Shown here: positions 10,046 through 21,860 of the stretch, in pieces
How the letters are laid out: each line of letters begins with the position of its first letter
Numbering within the stretch: the stretch's first letter is position 1
Assembly: GCA_021234155.1 (NCBI GenBank)
Contig: JAJEKV010000060.1
Span: 4,202,451 to 4,266,450, forward strand
DNA from: Isoetes taiwanensis
Lineage: Eukaryota > Streptophyta > Lycopodiopsida > Isoetales > Isoetaceae
Direction of reading: 5' to 3'
DNA: 64,000 nt
Position numbers and translations under genes: made by a program
The notes under the pieces: model-generated
Database searches by the model: none
The model's input: the letters and a program-made list of their open reading frames with translations, nothing else
What the model was told of the DNA's origin: nothing

Positions 10046-12511
10046 TGTAGCCGGAACAGAGTAAGCGGGCAAAAATATCAAGGCTTTAGACGCATCGTGG
10101 CTGCTAAAACATTCTTATATAACAGGGGTTGTTAAGGAAACCAGTAAATGAATCGTTAAAAGAGAAGGCCGCCGCGATAAATTTCTTGTAGATATAATAA
10201 AGAGTTATAAATGTAATTTGTGCATAGATGTAACGGAGTTTCAAGTGTGGAAGGTGCATGGAATGGGTAGGAAATAATGGGATGCATGGAGCGAAAGACA
10301 TATAGGGATGGCTTGCACGCGTGGATGCCTGAGATGGCTTAAGTTGGGATGTCCTTTGATTCCTTGTGTTTGAATTTTCAAATCCCTAACTTCTCATTGA
10401 TAAAACAAAATCTTGAAGATAAATGCGAAGGAAATTTTATATTTGGGCTTCATAATTGTAATATTCGTCCAACACAATGATGGCTTGGAAGCCAAAGCCA
10501 ATATTTCTAAGAGCAAACAATAGATTGCACTTTTTACAGGCTGCTACAAACATGTCTGGTATTGCCTACTATGCTTGATCTCTTAACATTAATAAAAGGT
10601 GCACTTGAAATCAATTTTCCATGGTCTTTGCCTTCAATCGAAAATTGTCGAAAATTGCCATTGCAAACATGCTTTTTTATATACTTGCGCCATGATGAAA
10701 CCCTCATTCTAAGATTGACATTCAAGCAAAGAGTGCAATAATTACAACTTATACATCATTCTATAATGGTCCTACATATATGGTTGCTTATTGAAATCCC
10801 TTTCCAAAATTTAGAAATGCATTGATAGTCGGCTAAGAAATCCCATTGTGCTAAACCTCCAATAACTAATGGAAGCTCGATTTAACGGTTTTTAATTCTT
10901 TAGATTTTCACTCTCAATACAAACTTGTGTCGCCATAAGTTGTACAATGAAGATGTGCTTCATAACAAAATGGTCATATTATGGCTTTGATGCAGTTGAT
11001 AAACGCCATACTTTTAAGAACTATAAAACAATTGTGACCGAGAAGGATTGTTAATTTATAAGTTCTCGCATAAAAACCTACAATAGCCAATACTACATTT
11101 CAAAAGAGAATCAAGTTAGAAAACCATTATAGCTATACAATCTACCCAAATCTAAATATATGCCATGGTCCTAACTTGAACACATGAATATCATTAGGTT
11201 AAATACTATCACCCATATTGCCACCATGAGGAACAATGCTAGTAAGATATACCAACAATATGTATTCATAAAAAAAAAAAAATAAAAAACTAGCAAAAAG
11301 GCTAAATGAAGAGGGCTTAGGCGCAATTAAGTTTGGATTCAACTTCTCATTAAGAAAGCATGTATCAGACAATCTATTTAAATTGGAAGGCTAGATTGAA
11401 ATTGTGATTAAATAGATTAATTTCATTTTTGCGAATGAAGTAACTAATAATATTCTCTAAATGAAATATGAAAAACCCACGTTGCAAATGAGGCGTAGAT
11501 TTATAAATGCTTTAGCTTTTTATGTTGTTAGATTTTGCTTCTTCTTTTAAGAAACCAGTATTTGTTTGTTTTAGACGGATTGGCGACTAATTGTTATGGC
11601 TCCTAGTGGTGGATTTGCATTGTTGGATTATATTCTATTTTTTAATTGGTTTGCTTTTTTGCTTATCATTGGTTATATGAAGGACTTGGATTTCGAAATG
11701 ATCATGAAATGGTTTATAGGTGGCAATGTCAAGGAGTTCTTTCTTGCTTGGATGTCTAAATCTTATGATGTTTAGATTTAGAATATTCCTGTGACAGCCT
11801 TATTGATATTTGGAGATGGCACTTTTGTGCTTGTTGGAAGTGCAAGGAGTTTGACAATAGGCAAGTGGCACAAGTAGCATTTTTGTGTTTTTTTTATGTC
11901 GACAAATTGGTGGCAGTGGGGCATGGTTTCTAACTAGATGGCTATTTCTGTCCCTTGCACATATGAAGAAGTATTATGCAATGGAAAACTACTTTACGTC
12001 TCTTTGCACATTTAACAACTCTAACGTGCCACAATGGAAGGTTTTTTAAGTATAACATAAAGAAATAATGAAGATTTTTAGGCGGTCTTCTCAGAGCTGT
12101 GATAGATCCAGATTGGAGAAAATGGCTTCCATCGTATAGGGCATTTACACGTTAGCAATTATTTAACATGTGAATTTGAGGTGTTCTTCTGGACCCTCGT
12201 GGTTTTTTTACTTTTGATCCCGTGTCTTCCCAAAATCCATCACCACCTTATTCTTTAATATATTTGTCATTTATCAATGGAAGGTACGATTCCTCAATTT
12301 GATGTAACAGGACTACTTCAGATAATTTTGTGTTGTCATCATGGCGGGCTCTTGTTTGAGAATGGCTTTACCTCTATTTATACCTTTATCACATATAAGG
12401 AAGTGTCGAGCAATTAGTAGTGTGTCATTGCCCAACATTTTGGAGCTTTGTGATAAAGCAAGATTGAGCCCGGATGAGCAAGAAGGTATTCTTTTGCTAA
12501 TCAATTTTCGT
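10046..12511. other. Unit A spacer, no gene recognised
   Basis: AT-rich sequence shared with units B (21950-24443), C (to 35585) and C' (54000-54895 and 59808-61408). Short ORFs here are not conserved in frame. In C and C' element T is inserted at the TCAAT corresponding to about 10916-10920. Nothing else is identifiable. Confidence 0.6.
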
Positions 12512-12750
12512 GTCTTTGAAGGAGAAAGAAGCTTGACAAAAGATTGTTGGGAACTTGAAAAATTTGATTTGAGTGGTATTGCCCCGCTCAAGAGGTATTC
12601 CCCAGTTGAACTTACTTTTGAAGTAGATGCAGATGGAATACTAAAAGTGAGGCAGAGGATAAGGCGACCAATAAGGTAGATAAGATCATCAATACTGTTG
12701 ACGAAGATCGTTTATCTTCAGATGAGGTTGATAGAATGATCAAGGAGGCT
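12512..12750 (+). pseudogene. BiP exon fragment, opposite strand to BiP genes, unit A
   Basis: Contains [37 protein letters not shown] and [15 protein letters not shown]. This is part of the BiP substrate-binding domain and differs from the array BiP at several residues. In unit B the piece begins directly after TTTTCAG, a proper acceptor, so it looks like one exon of an intron-containing BiP paralogue. Sequence upstream and downstream is not BiP. A single exon cannot make a chaperone. Confidence 0.8.
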
Positions 12751-14046
12751 TGTGTTTTGAATGATTTTGTTTTGAACAGTCGGTCTTTTCACGTAACTCA
12801 CTTAGTCTACGAGCAAAAGATCTACATTAGGCAAACGGTTGATAACCGAAAAAGCCTAAGGTACCTTTTTGCCCTTGAATTTTTACCCAGACTATGGCTA
12901 ATGATGTATTGGTTGGCTGCAGGTACGTGCTCCTTTTCCTAATGTAATCCTTCTGTCCAATAAGTCTTAGGTGAGCTTGGAAAAGAAGAAAGAAAGATGA
13001 GATGCACATTTGCTCTTAAATGTTATGCTAAGATATTTGAGTACTTGATCCATTTTATTACTTTAGCAAATGATTTTTTGCAAGCATACAAAGCTAAAAA
13101 GGTGAATGTATCCAAAACCTATGGATGTTATTTGATGTGCCTTCTTCTGGCCATATACTCATGTGGAACAACCTAGCTTAGGAGTCATATTTTTTAAGGT
13201 CGTTATATGAACCTCGAAATTGAGTACTTTAGACCCTTATGCTTCGTAGTATAAAAAAAGTACAGTTTTATGCACTAAGTTTGCTACGGGATATTTTATT
13301 TCAGTCGAACTTCCTTATAGACGTTAAACTGCCATACCCAAGGTCCGCGGGTTCAACGCCTGCGTTGTGAAAGTGGCCATGCAATGTAAAAGTTGGTGGG
13401 GGAGGACCCACTTCAAAGAATGTAAAGTGGTGGGGCGGGACCCATCCGGGTGTTGTTGTGTCACATGTCCGATAGGACGCTGCCTTATCTCTTTGATGTA
13501 ATAAAAAAATATAGAAATATGTTGAAAACATGCTCCTTTGCTTTAAAAGGATTATATGCTTTTCAAATAGAACTTCTTCTTTGGTTTCATCGTGGCGGAG
13601 GACTGTTTGTAGGCTTGAACTATGTACCACCTACATGCATCCAACTACAAATGGGAACTTCAATAATTGTAACTAGTCTTGTGGACTCAAATAAGGGCGT
13701 CCCTCTTTAAGTGTTAGGTTTTGCCTTAGAAAATATCAGACTACAATTTATGATGATTTGTAAGCTCATTGGAAGAGAAACTCTTCCTGCATCTTCCATG
13801 TAAACATTTGCTACAAAATTAGATGTGCAAGCAAAGTGTTCTAAATGCGTGTCAAACTTGCTAGATAAATTTTCATAAAACAAGTCAAAAATGTTTAAAA
13901 GTTTTTAGAAAAGTTGAAAGCTAAGATAAGTGATATAAACAAAGCGGATAATAAGCATAAGCTAATATACATCTCCGATTACTATTTTCATATCTACAAT
14001 ATTTTTGTCATTCCTCGTGATCGAAATTTTGAATGTCTCAAGATAT
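12751..14046. other. Unit A spacer between BiP exon fragment and BiP B
   Basis: AT-rich, no supported gene. A short ORF at 13519-13710 is partly preserved in the other units but has no recognisable domain. Unit A alone has about 165 extra bases at 13318-13484 (separate entry). Confidence 0.5.
13318..13484 (+). mobile_element. Unit A-specific segment with a Pol III B-box-like motif, possible SINE piece
   Basis: Units B and C' join CTTAT to ATCTCTTTGATG through nine bases, while unit A has about 165 GC-richer bases. It contains GGTTCAACGCC, matching the tRNA-type B box, within GGTCCGCGGGTTCAACGCC. I could not find a matching A box or a poly-A tail, so SINE origin is tentative. It may instead be ancestral sequence deleted from the other units. 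Confidence 0.3.
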
Positions 14047-16022
14047 TTACAGCTCAGAGTGATCTTCATCCTCTTCCTCTGAGGCAGCAACACCAGTCTT
14101 TTGATAAACCTTGGTTATTATCGGATTGCAAACATCCTCAATCTCCTTCAGCTTCTCTTCGAAATCCTCCCCCTCAGCACTTTGGTTATCGTCCAACCAC
14201 TCCACAATTTCCTTCAATTCAGCTTCAATCTTTTCTTTTTGTCATCGAATCTAGCTTATCCGCTAGCTTGTCCTTGTCACCAATTGAACTCTTCATGTTG
14301 TACACATATGTCTCCAATCTATTCCCGGCATCAATCTTTTCCTTCACCTTCTTATCTTGCTCGCATATTCCTCGACCTCCTTGATCATTCTATCAACCTC
14401 ATCGAAGATAAACGATCTTTGTCAGCAGTAATGATGATCTTCTCTGCCTTATTGGTCGCCTTATCCTCTGCCTTCACTTTTAGAATTCCATCTGCATCTA
14501 CTTCAAATGTAACTTCAATCTGGGGAATACCTCTTGGAGCTGGGGCAATACCACTCAAATCAAATTTTCCAAGTTCCGACAAATCTTTTGTCAAGCTTCT
14601 TTCTCCTTCAAAGACACGAACAGAACCGCGGTTGTTTGCTTATCCTGATAGGTGCTAAAAATTTGGGATTTTTTAGTTGGAATTGTAGTACCCCTGGGAA
14701 TGAGCTTTGTCATCACTCCACCAACAGTTTCAATGCCAAGGGTCAAAGGAGTGGCATCAAGGATGAGTGCATCTTTAGTCTCTTTGCCGCCTTCCCCACT
14801 TAGAATGCCTCCTTGAACAGCTGCACCATAGGCTCTGACCTCATCGGGGATTGACTCCCTTGCTAGGCTCCTTGCCTTCAAAGTAGTCCTTCAACAATTC
14901 TTTGTACCTTTGGGATCTGAGTACTTCCTCCAACAAGAACGATTTCATCAATGCTGTGACTTCTTAAGGCCCGGCATCATCCATGGCCTTCCCTAACGAG
15001 GCCTAATGTCTTCTTGAACAAGTCATTGTTAAGCTCCTCAAACCTCGCTCACGGTAAGTGGTTCGGAGAAATCAACACCATCAAAAGACTCTCAACCTCA
15101 ATTCTAACTTGGTGCTGGTTACTGAGTGCCCTCTTTGCACGCTCTGCCTCGCGACGGAGTTTTCCAATAGCCCTGCTATCCTTGCTAATGTCCTTGTTGT
15201 ACTTCTTCTTGATGAGTTTAATAAAGTGCTCCATAATTCTGTGGTCAAAATCCTCTCCTCCAAGATGAGTATCACCACTTGTGGCTAAAACTTCAAATAC
15301 TCCATTATCAATTGTTAAGATGCTGACATCAAAGGTACCACCACCAAGGTCAAACACAAGTATGTTCTTCTCGTTTCCCTTCTCATTAAGTCCATAAGCC
15401 AATCTTTGCTGCGGTTGGCTCATTCGATCTGAGCCACGTTAAGTCCAAAGAATGATACCCGGCATCTTTTGTGGCCTGTCTCGTGCATCATTGAAATAAA
15501 ATTGGGGCCGATGATAACAAACATTTTTACGACCTTTCCTAAGAATGCCTCTGCGGTTTCCTTCATTTTTATCAAAATCATGGCTAATCTCCTCTGGGCT
15601 GAAAAGCTTAACCCGCCATCCTTGATCTTAACTTGTATATAAGGTTTCCCATCTTTGTTGATGATCTTGTAGGGCAATAGTTTCATATCATTTTGGACTT
15701 CTTTGTCGTCAAACTTCCTTCCAATCAAACGTTTAGGGTCAAAAATGGTCCTTTCGGGGTTAGAAGCAGCTTGGTTCTTGGCTGCCTCTCCAATAAGTCT
15801 TTCAGAATCTGTGAAGGCTACCCATGAAGGTGTGATTCGATTTCCCTGGTCATTGGCTATGATTTCTACATGCCCATCTTTGTTATAAACCCCCACACAA
15901 GAATATGTTGTTCCGAGATCAATACCAATTACTGTATCTAATTTGGGAGCTTCTTCTGCGCCTGCTGCTACAGATACAACCCAAATTGTAAGAAAAGCCA
16001 AGCATAGACCTCCCCTCGACAT
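14047..16022 (-). CDS. BiP: BiP B: full-length ER Hsp70 chaperone, intronless
   Basis: Spans about 658 codons, close to the usual 665 of plant BiP. In order: signal peptide, nucleotide-binding domain with [22 protein letters not shown] and [13 protein letters not shown], and interdomain/substrate-binding parts with [20 protein letters not shown] and [21 protein letters not shown] helical lid and acidic tail SEEEDEDH follow, ending in HSEL directly before the stop (14047-14049). HSEL is an ER-retrieval-type variant of HDEL. No intron interrupts it. Several one- or two-base shifts break the frame (near 15420-15530, 15000-15070, 14830-14860, 14380 and 14240). They coincide with CAG/CTG sites or homopolymers and differ from copy to copy, so the real gene is probably intact. 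Confidence 0.93.
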
Positions 16023-17800
16023 TCTCTATTGCCTCTGCTTCTCTCAACACTCTCTTCTGCTTCTGCTTCTCACCGCTCTGCTTCTTTTAAACAAGCAAGG
16101 AAAAGGCAAAGGAAAAAGAAACGCAAAATGGAAAAGGCAAAAAAAGGCAAAGCATAAAGATACCTATTTTTTTCTTCTTGATGAGTTCTTATTAAAGGCA
16201 GTTCGACCTAATTCTTTGCTGGCCGATCTGGTGGTGCCTTGGCCGATCTGGTGGTGGGGAGGCACCTTGTCAGAAAGATTGGTTAAATGCTGCTTCCGTG
16301 TACTTATGGCCCAGGAAGGTAAGAATGCTTTGAGAAATGAAAACGAACTCAGTCTACAGTTTTGTGCCTTTTAACTTCTTGCAAACGAAGGCTTTGAGGC
16401 AATGCAAGCAACTATGGACACATGCATGAAGCAGGAAAATTACTTGAGATTGCACCATGCCCAACTTATGAAGAAGCAGTGGCAGCATTGTTTAGTAGAT
16501 GAAAAACTTATGGGGTGTCAGAACAGATTGGTTAAATGCTGCTTCCCATGTACTTATGGCAAGTATTTTTGTAAATAAATAGAATAGAGGGGCTAAGAAT
16601 ACTTGCATCTGGGTAAAGGGAAAAAAAGGCTGTAAAACCCAAGCCAGTAAGCTTGCAAGGTCCAGCAGTAAAGTTCAATGATTGCCATGTGACTGTGATG
16701 TCTTTCCACACATGCAATTTGGGTGGATCTTCTAATCCAGAAATAAGGTGAGTCTTCAGTCTAGAATTATTACTCATGTAGTGTTGGATATGTTACTTAG
16801 CTGGTACAAAAGGCATTTTATTTTAGAACTTATTAAGAAACATGATGATAGTGCGTTTTTGTTTTAGGATTTGCTTAGTGGCCAGTCCATTATGAATATT
16901 GGTGATTTGGGTGCGACTTCAAGTACCAGCAAAGAGCGAATTTCAAGACCATATATTAGCCCCCTGGTTTGTGGTTGGACAAGAGCCTCAAAGGTATGAC
17001 ATTTTGGGGTTTTATACATATCCTAGTAACGTTGCTATTGTTAAGAAAAATTAGTAATTCCTATTGGACAAATCTATTGCTTTAGAACAGGGCTAGATAA
17101 TTGTTCTATGTTCTGGTTGCATTTACAGAGCATAAGGAACATGAGAAAACTGCATGAGTCCGAGATATGAAGTTTTGTTGGATAAAAAGTCTTCATATTT
17201 GGCACTGCATGAAGCTAATCTAGTGATTTTTCATGACAAAGAATAGAGGCTTCATGATTGATAATGCAAATGGCTTACAACACCCTTGGATAATGCACCT
17301 TGTGCATGCTCTCTTGCTTAAGATGACAATCTAGAAGAAAAATAGTATCATCATTAAAACATTAACAATCTCTATCTAGGTCCAAAAGTTCCACGAGCCT
17401 TTATGAAAGACTGAGGTGGCTTTTCAGAGACTAGATTTAATGGCAGTGCATTTAAATTGATCTTTATTGCAGGTTTATGCTTTTGAATAAATTTGTGTTT
17501 GTGGTAAATTAGGAATTGTTTCTTACCCTTCTAGATCTGGAAGCCTTTTGTAGTTGTATAAGTCATGATTATGAGAAGCCACTAGAGTTGCATTGTAACA
17601 CAATATTCATGGGAAAGGAAAGGAATTTCTGACTGTTAAAATTTTCTCTCTCTACAGAATGCTTTGCATGTTCTAATGTTGATTTGTTGAAGTTGCAAAC
17701 GTAGATATAGAGTGCATTCTTATTATGTAGTAGCATGTTTATTTGATATATTTTGTTATTTGATTTTAAAAATGGCAGTTTTGAAGCATTTAACTTTTCC

Positions 17801-18443
17801 CTGTACTCGTTGTGGGCTGCAAACTTCAAAAGATGCTATAGTAGAAAAGGAAGTTGATGCATAAGGCCCAAAGAAGGTGACGGAATTTTGGGCACTGAAT
17901 GCTTCGGCATCGATGGTTTGCGAGATTTCTGCAACTTTGACAAGGGGCAAAGGGAAAAGTTCTGACCAGGAAGTGTATCTGCACATCACATTTGTGTTCA
18001 GAGCACAAAGAACAATAGCAGAAAATTGCACATGTTAATTAAAGAGACAGTTAACCAGGAAGAAGTGATGGTATGTGCGGATATTGACAAGGTTCTGCTT
18101 CATGATTTTTTACATGGGAAATGAACAACTTACACCAGAATCCACTTTCCATTGAGCAGTTGCAGTGTATCTGTAGGAGCCGGGGTAGGGTTCTTAGCTT
18201 CCAGCTCATTTATCAGTTCTATAACTTCTGCACGGACCTCACTGCTAGCAACAAGGCCGTGCTCAGTACCAAAAGCAGAATCAATCAATCCCTTCTTAAG
18301 CCCTAATATTGTATTATCTTCTGCAGGTGTTTCCACAGTTGTAACTACATCATGGCTGGATGATTGTTCGTGCTTGGCTCTATGGCTCTCATTTTCCTGA
18401 CCATTATTTTTTTGTCTGGCAAAGCTGAAGCCACCAGACTTCT
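17801..18443 (-). pseudogene. Fibrillin (PAP) fragment, two exons, unit B
   Basis: Same two exons as in unit A (about 18134-18443 and 17801-17978), with the same GTAAGT donor and CAG acceptor. Exon two reads QNSV at a position where unit A reads QNCV; SV is the usual family residue pair. Exon one has two extra T in a T-run near its 5' end, which shifts the frame in ALPDKNNG and is probably a homopolymer error. No flanking fibrillin exons were found. Confidence 0.78.
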
Positions 18444-21400
18444 CTAACCAGGAGTATATAGAGAGGTAGAAACAAATGGAGATTTTTGGAATGGAACTTT
18501 ACATGCCTTCCCTGGGGAAAGAGGCAATTTGTCGTTTATAAGTCGCAAATGGGGCTTCAATACTGCATCAGAGATTATCGCCATAATAAATCTGGTCTGA
18601 TCAACCAAGCCCTTGAATGCAGATGAAGAAAGTTGCCAGATCCGTGAGAGAAGTATATCATGTTGAATTCATTTTTACTGTTAAAATATTATTCTTTTCA
18701 ATTCCATGATCCAATGTGTGATAATGTACGGCAACAGAAAAGAGAATTCAAATGCAACAACTTCGACTTATAAAATTCACCATGAAAATTTATATTAGCA
18801 AAAATTTTAGTATGTACAACTTGGAGGCTGTCACATGTTAATCGTTCATTATATCAAGAAACTTACTTGTGAACATCATTTCCTCTTTACCATAAGTATT
18901 GTTGCCGACGAAATAATTAGAAGGAATAGCCACAAGAAGGGCTATGAATATTCCACTACTGGATCGCGAACAGGTTTTGTATGGACAAATTGCAAATATC
19001 GTTTTATTTTTTCCAATAGATCTCACTAATAGCAAAGACTAAATGGAAATTTCATATAGAAACACAACAAGCATTGAAGCTTGATATACAGCATTGTGTT
19101 TCACTTGGATGTTTACACTAACATGATCTCTTGTACTCAACCTACAAAAAGTCAAAGGTAATAGCAAAAACAACAACAGCAACCAAACATTATTGTGCAA
19201 ATCCTCACAAGTAGACCCGGACAACCATGTCCCTATTTGGAAAAAGAATAGTTACTAGGAACGTGTGGCCAGCGATGCCGGGCAATTCTTGAGAGCGTTT
19301 GGAATGGGTTTAGGGTATTAGACTTTGTAGCTACATTAGAATTTATAGAATCTATGTAGGTGAAATGGGCAGGAAGGCATAATGCATGAGTATAGTTGAA
19401 TAGAAATAGAAAATGTACATCCCTATGAAGGATGAGCGCAAACCTTGTTTTTAAGTGTAAACATGCTATGAACTAATCTTATACAAAACATGTACGCCTC
19501 CCAAAGAAATGATCTTTCAAAGCAACAAAGCTAATGAAACAGTGGCAAACGTTGATACATGTGAGAGAGATTCATCTTATGTCTATTTGTTGTTAAACGC
19601 GAATCTCTAGAAACGTGTGCCCGGCAATGCCAGGCATTAGTCATGTACGTGTGGAATAGGTAGATGTAATGGAATATGTAGAAAACTTGTAAAATGTACT
19701 CATGATATATAGATGTAATGGAGTACCAACTGTGAAGGATTTAAGGTTTAGGGACGCCGGGAATTAGCCCTAACACATCGAATGGATAGAAGTAATGGAA
19801 AGCATATGTTGCAAATATGTTGGCGCATAAGGTTTTTGTGGAATACACAATTGCAATTTTGTTACCCTCAGGTATTTGCAAGCTAAGATTATACTACCAT
19901 TCTACTTGCATTGTTGGGGTGCCTTAATAAAATCATGCATAGTGCTACGAAAAGATTAGTTGTCGCGTTCAGCGATGATTTGCACCATTTCAATACGAGT
20001 TCAATTTAATTGGTTTCATATGCAAATAAACTTACAGAAACGTGATGGTTGCACAACGCCTTTGCATTAGTTGTGGGCACACGAAATGGAATTTATCTGA
20101 ACATATATAATTATTATTGGGTCGATTCTTTGGCATATTCTTCGACGTCGAGGCACTTATCTTGGCCGTCCATTGAATTACAAATAATTTTTTACCGTAG
20201 ACATTTTAGAGAAGGCCACCGCCATAGCCATCGGTGTACGTGGTCGGGCCGGGGTTCAAGCTTCAGATAGCGGGGCTGCAAATGTGGTCGTATCCAACGT
20301 TTGGTGCTTGATTTTTTTTCTGCAAAAGCCTTACTTATTTGTTTGACTCTGTATTGTAGTGTTAAAACCGATTAAGTTAAGCCTAATTGCATAAATATCA
20401 AATTATTCTCTTTCTTATTAGGTTTAAAACTTCAATTTGGGTTTACAACTTTCATTATGTATGAAACATCCTCTTCTCATTAGGTTTATATCTTCAAATT
20501 CGGTTTACAACCTTGATTATGTATCTTTCAACTTTTTGCTATTCTAGATTTTATGCCTCAAAAGCTCTAAAAGAATAAGTAGCGAGCGAGTTCTTGGAAG
20601 TCTGGAAAAACATGTGCGATATATAAACTTAATAAATGCTATTGAAGATTTCTTAACCAAATGATACCACGGATTGGGAATTTGCAAAAATATCTTTAAC
20701 TCTAGACATAGTACATTTTCTTGACTAAGCTTTAACCAACGGGATCAAGTGTCAATTGTAGGCCGTAGAAAATAGAATAGAATAAACTAGAAAATGTAAA
20801 TATCGAGTAGTAGCCGTGCGTTCGGCTTATTCTTTAAGGCTTAATGCTCACAATCTGCTTGAGCAAGCATCAAACATGTTCCTTGTTGAGAAAAACCTTG
20901 GTGAAACAACACATGTACACATTGCTTCTGCTCAAGCATGTTCCTATAGCAAAATATTTAGAGACCTTTCCTATGCAAGAAGGGAAGAAAAGGGATTAAA
21001 AGTCTAAATCATGATCAAGCAACAACAATTATGCACTATAAGCTGGAGCATTTACAAGTAAGCGATTTGAAGTGTCCCATATCTATGATGTGGCAGTCCA
21101 CGAATTCGGATAAAATTTTGACCGGTCTAACAAATGTGATATGTGGCGGTTCTAGGATAAAGTAGGCATCAAGAGGCTATGCTAGGGTTTACTGGACCAT
21201 TAAAAATATCAAAGGGTTATCATCATGCTAGTTAATTTCATCTACGATACACCATAAGCCATGGTCGCACTTTTCTGAGGTTTTCAAAAGTTCTATTTGG
21301 AAATATGCACTTTGTTGCAACTGTGTACCCAACCACATCAAAATCAACAAATAATTAAAAAAAAAAAAACTCTAGAATCGCCATGTTGTTGGCATGCGGG

Positions 21401-21536
21401 TTCTCTTCATTTGCATCGGCTTCGGCCCGTATTGGTGTTCTTTTCGATCACTTGGCGATTAATAGGTGTTCTTTCTCTTGTGACACTTTTTACGGCGGTA
21501 TTTGCTAAAAAGGGTATGCTGATTTTGCGGGGAAAG
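18444..21536. other. Unit B spacer, no gene recognised
   Basis: Counterpart of 3585-6668. AT-rich, no conserved ORF, many differences from the other units at CAG/CTG sites after about 19,050. Confidence 0.55.
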
Positions 21537-21860
21537 ATGGGAAAATTGATGGTGTATATTGCGGCATTGATGGTTGTAGGCGTGGTGGAGATGGGAGCAA
21601 GCCAAAGGTAGGCTACGAAAAAATCACGAGGCAAAGCTGGGCGCCTGCTTGGCGGGGAGCTATGATAGGGCCAAATCCACTAAGCCCAACACGGCCTCCG
21701 ATCCACCACGCCCCGGGGAAGTGTCGCTTTGCAAGCTCATATTAACGCCACCACCCTTAGCGATTTCAACCTGGCGGTGCCAAAGCCATGCCTCTCAAAT
21801 GCAACATCTCCTTGCTGCTTTGCTCCTCCTTCCAAACGCAAATATTTTTCTCCCTTCTAG
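21537..21860 (+). CDS. Lipid-transfer-protein-like gene, unit B (frame broken)
   Basis: Second copy. The hydrophobic start MGKLMVYIAALMVVGVVEMG is intact, but the cysteine region is more scrambled than in unit A: the first Cys codon, the CxC region and the AAPPS tail all differ at CTG/CAG-derived positions. TTCAACCCTGCTGG of A reads TTCAACCTGGCGG here. Same gene, poorer sequence. Confidence 0.5.

Noticed and set aside
13340-13375. A tRNA gene at the B-box match
   Set aside because: No A box, acceptor stem or anticodon arm can be folded around it.
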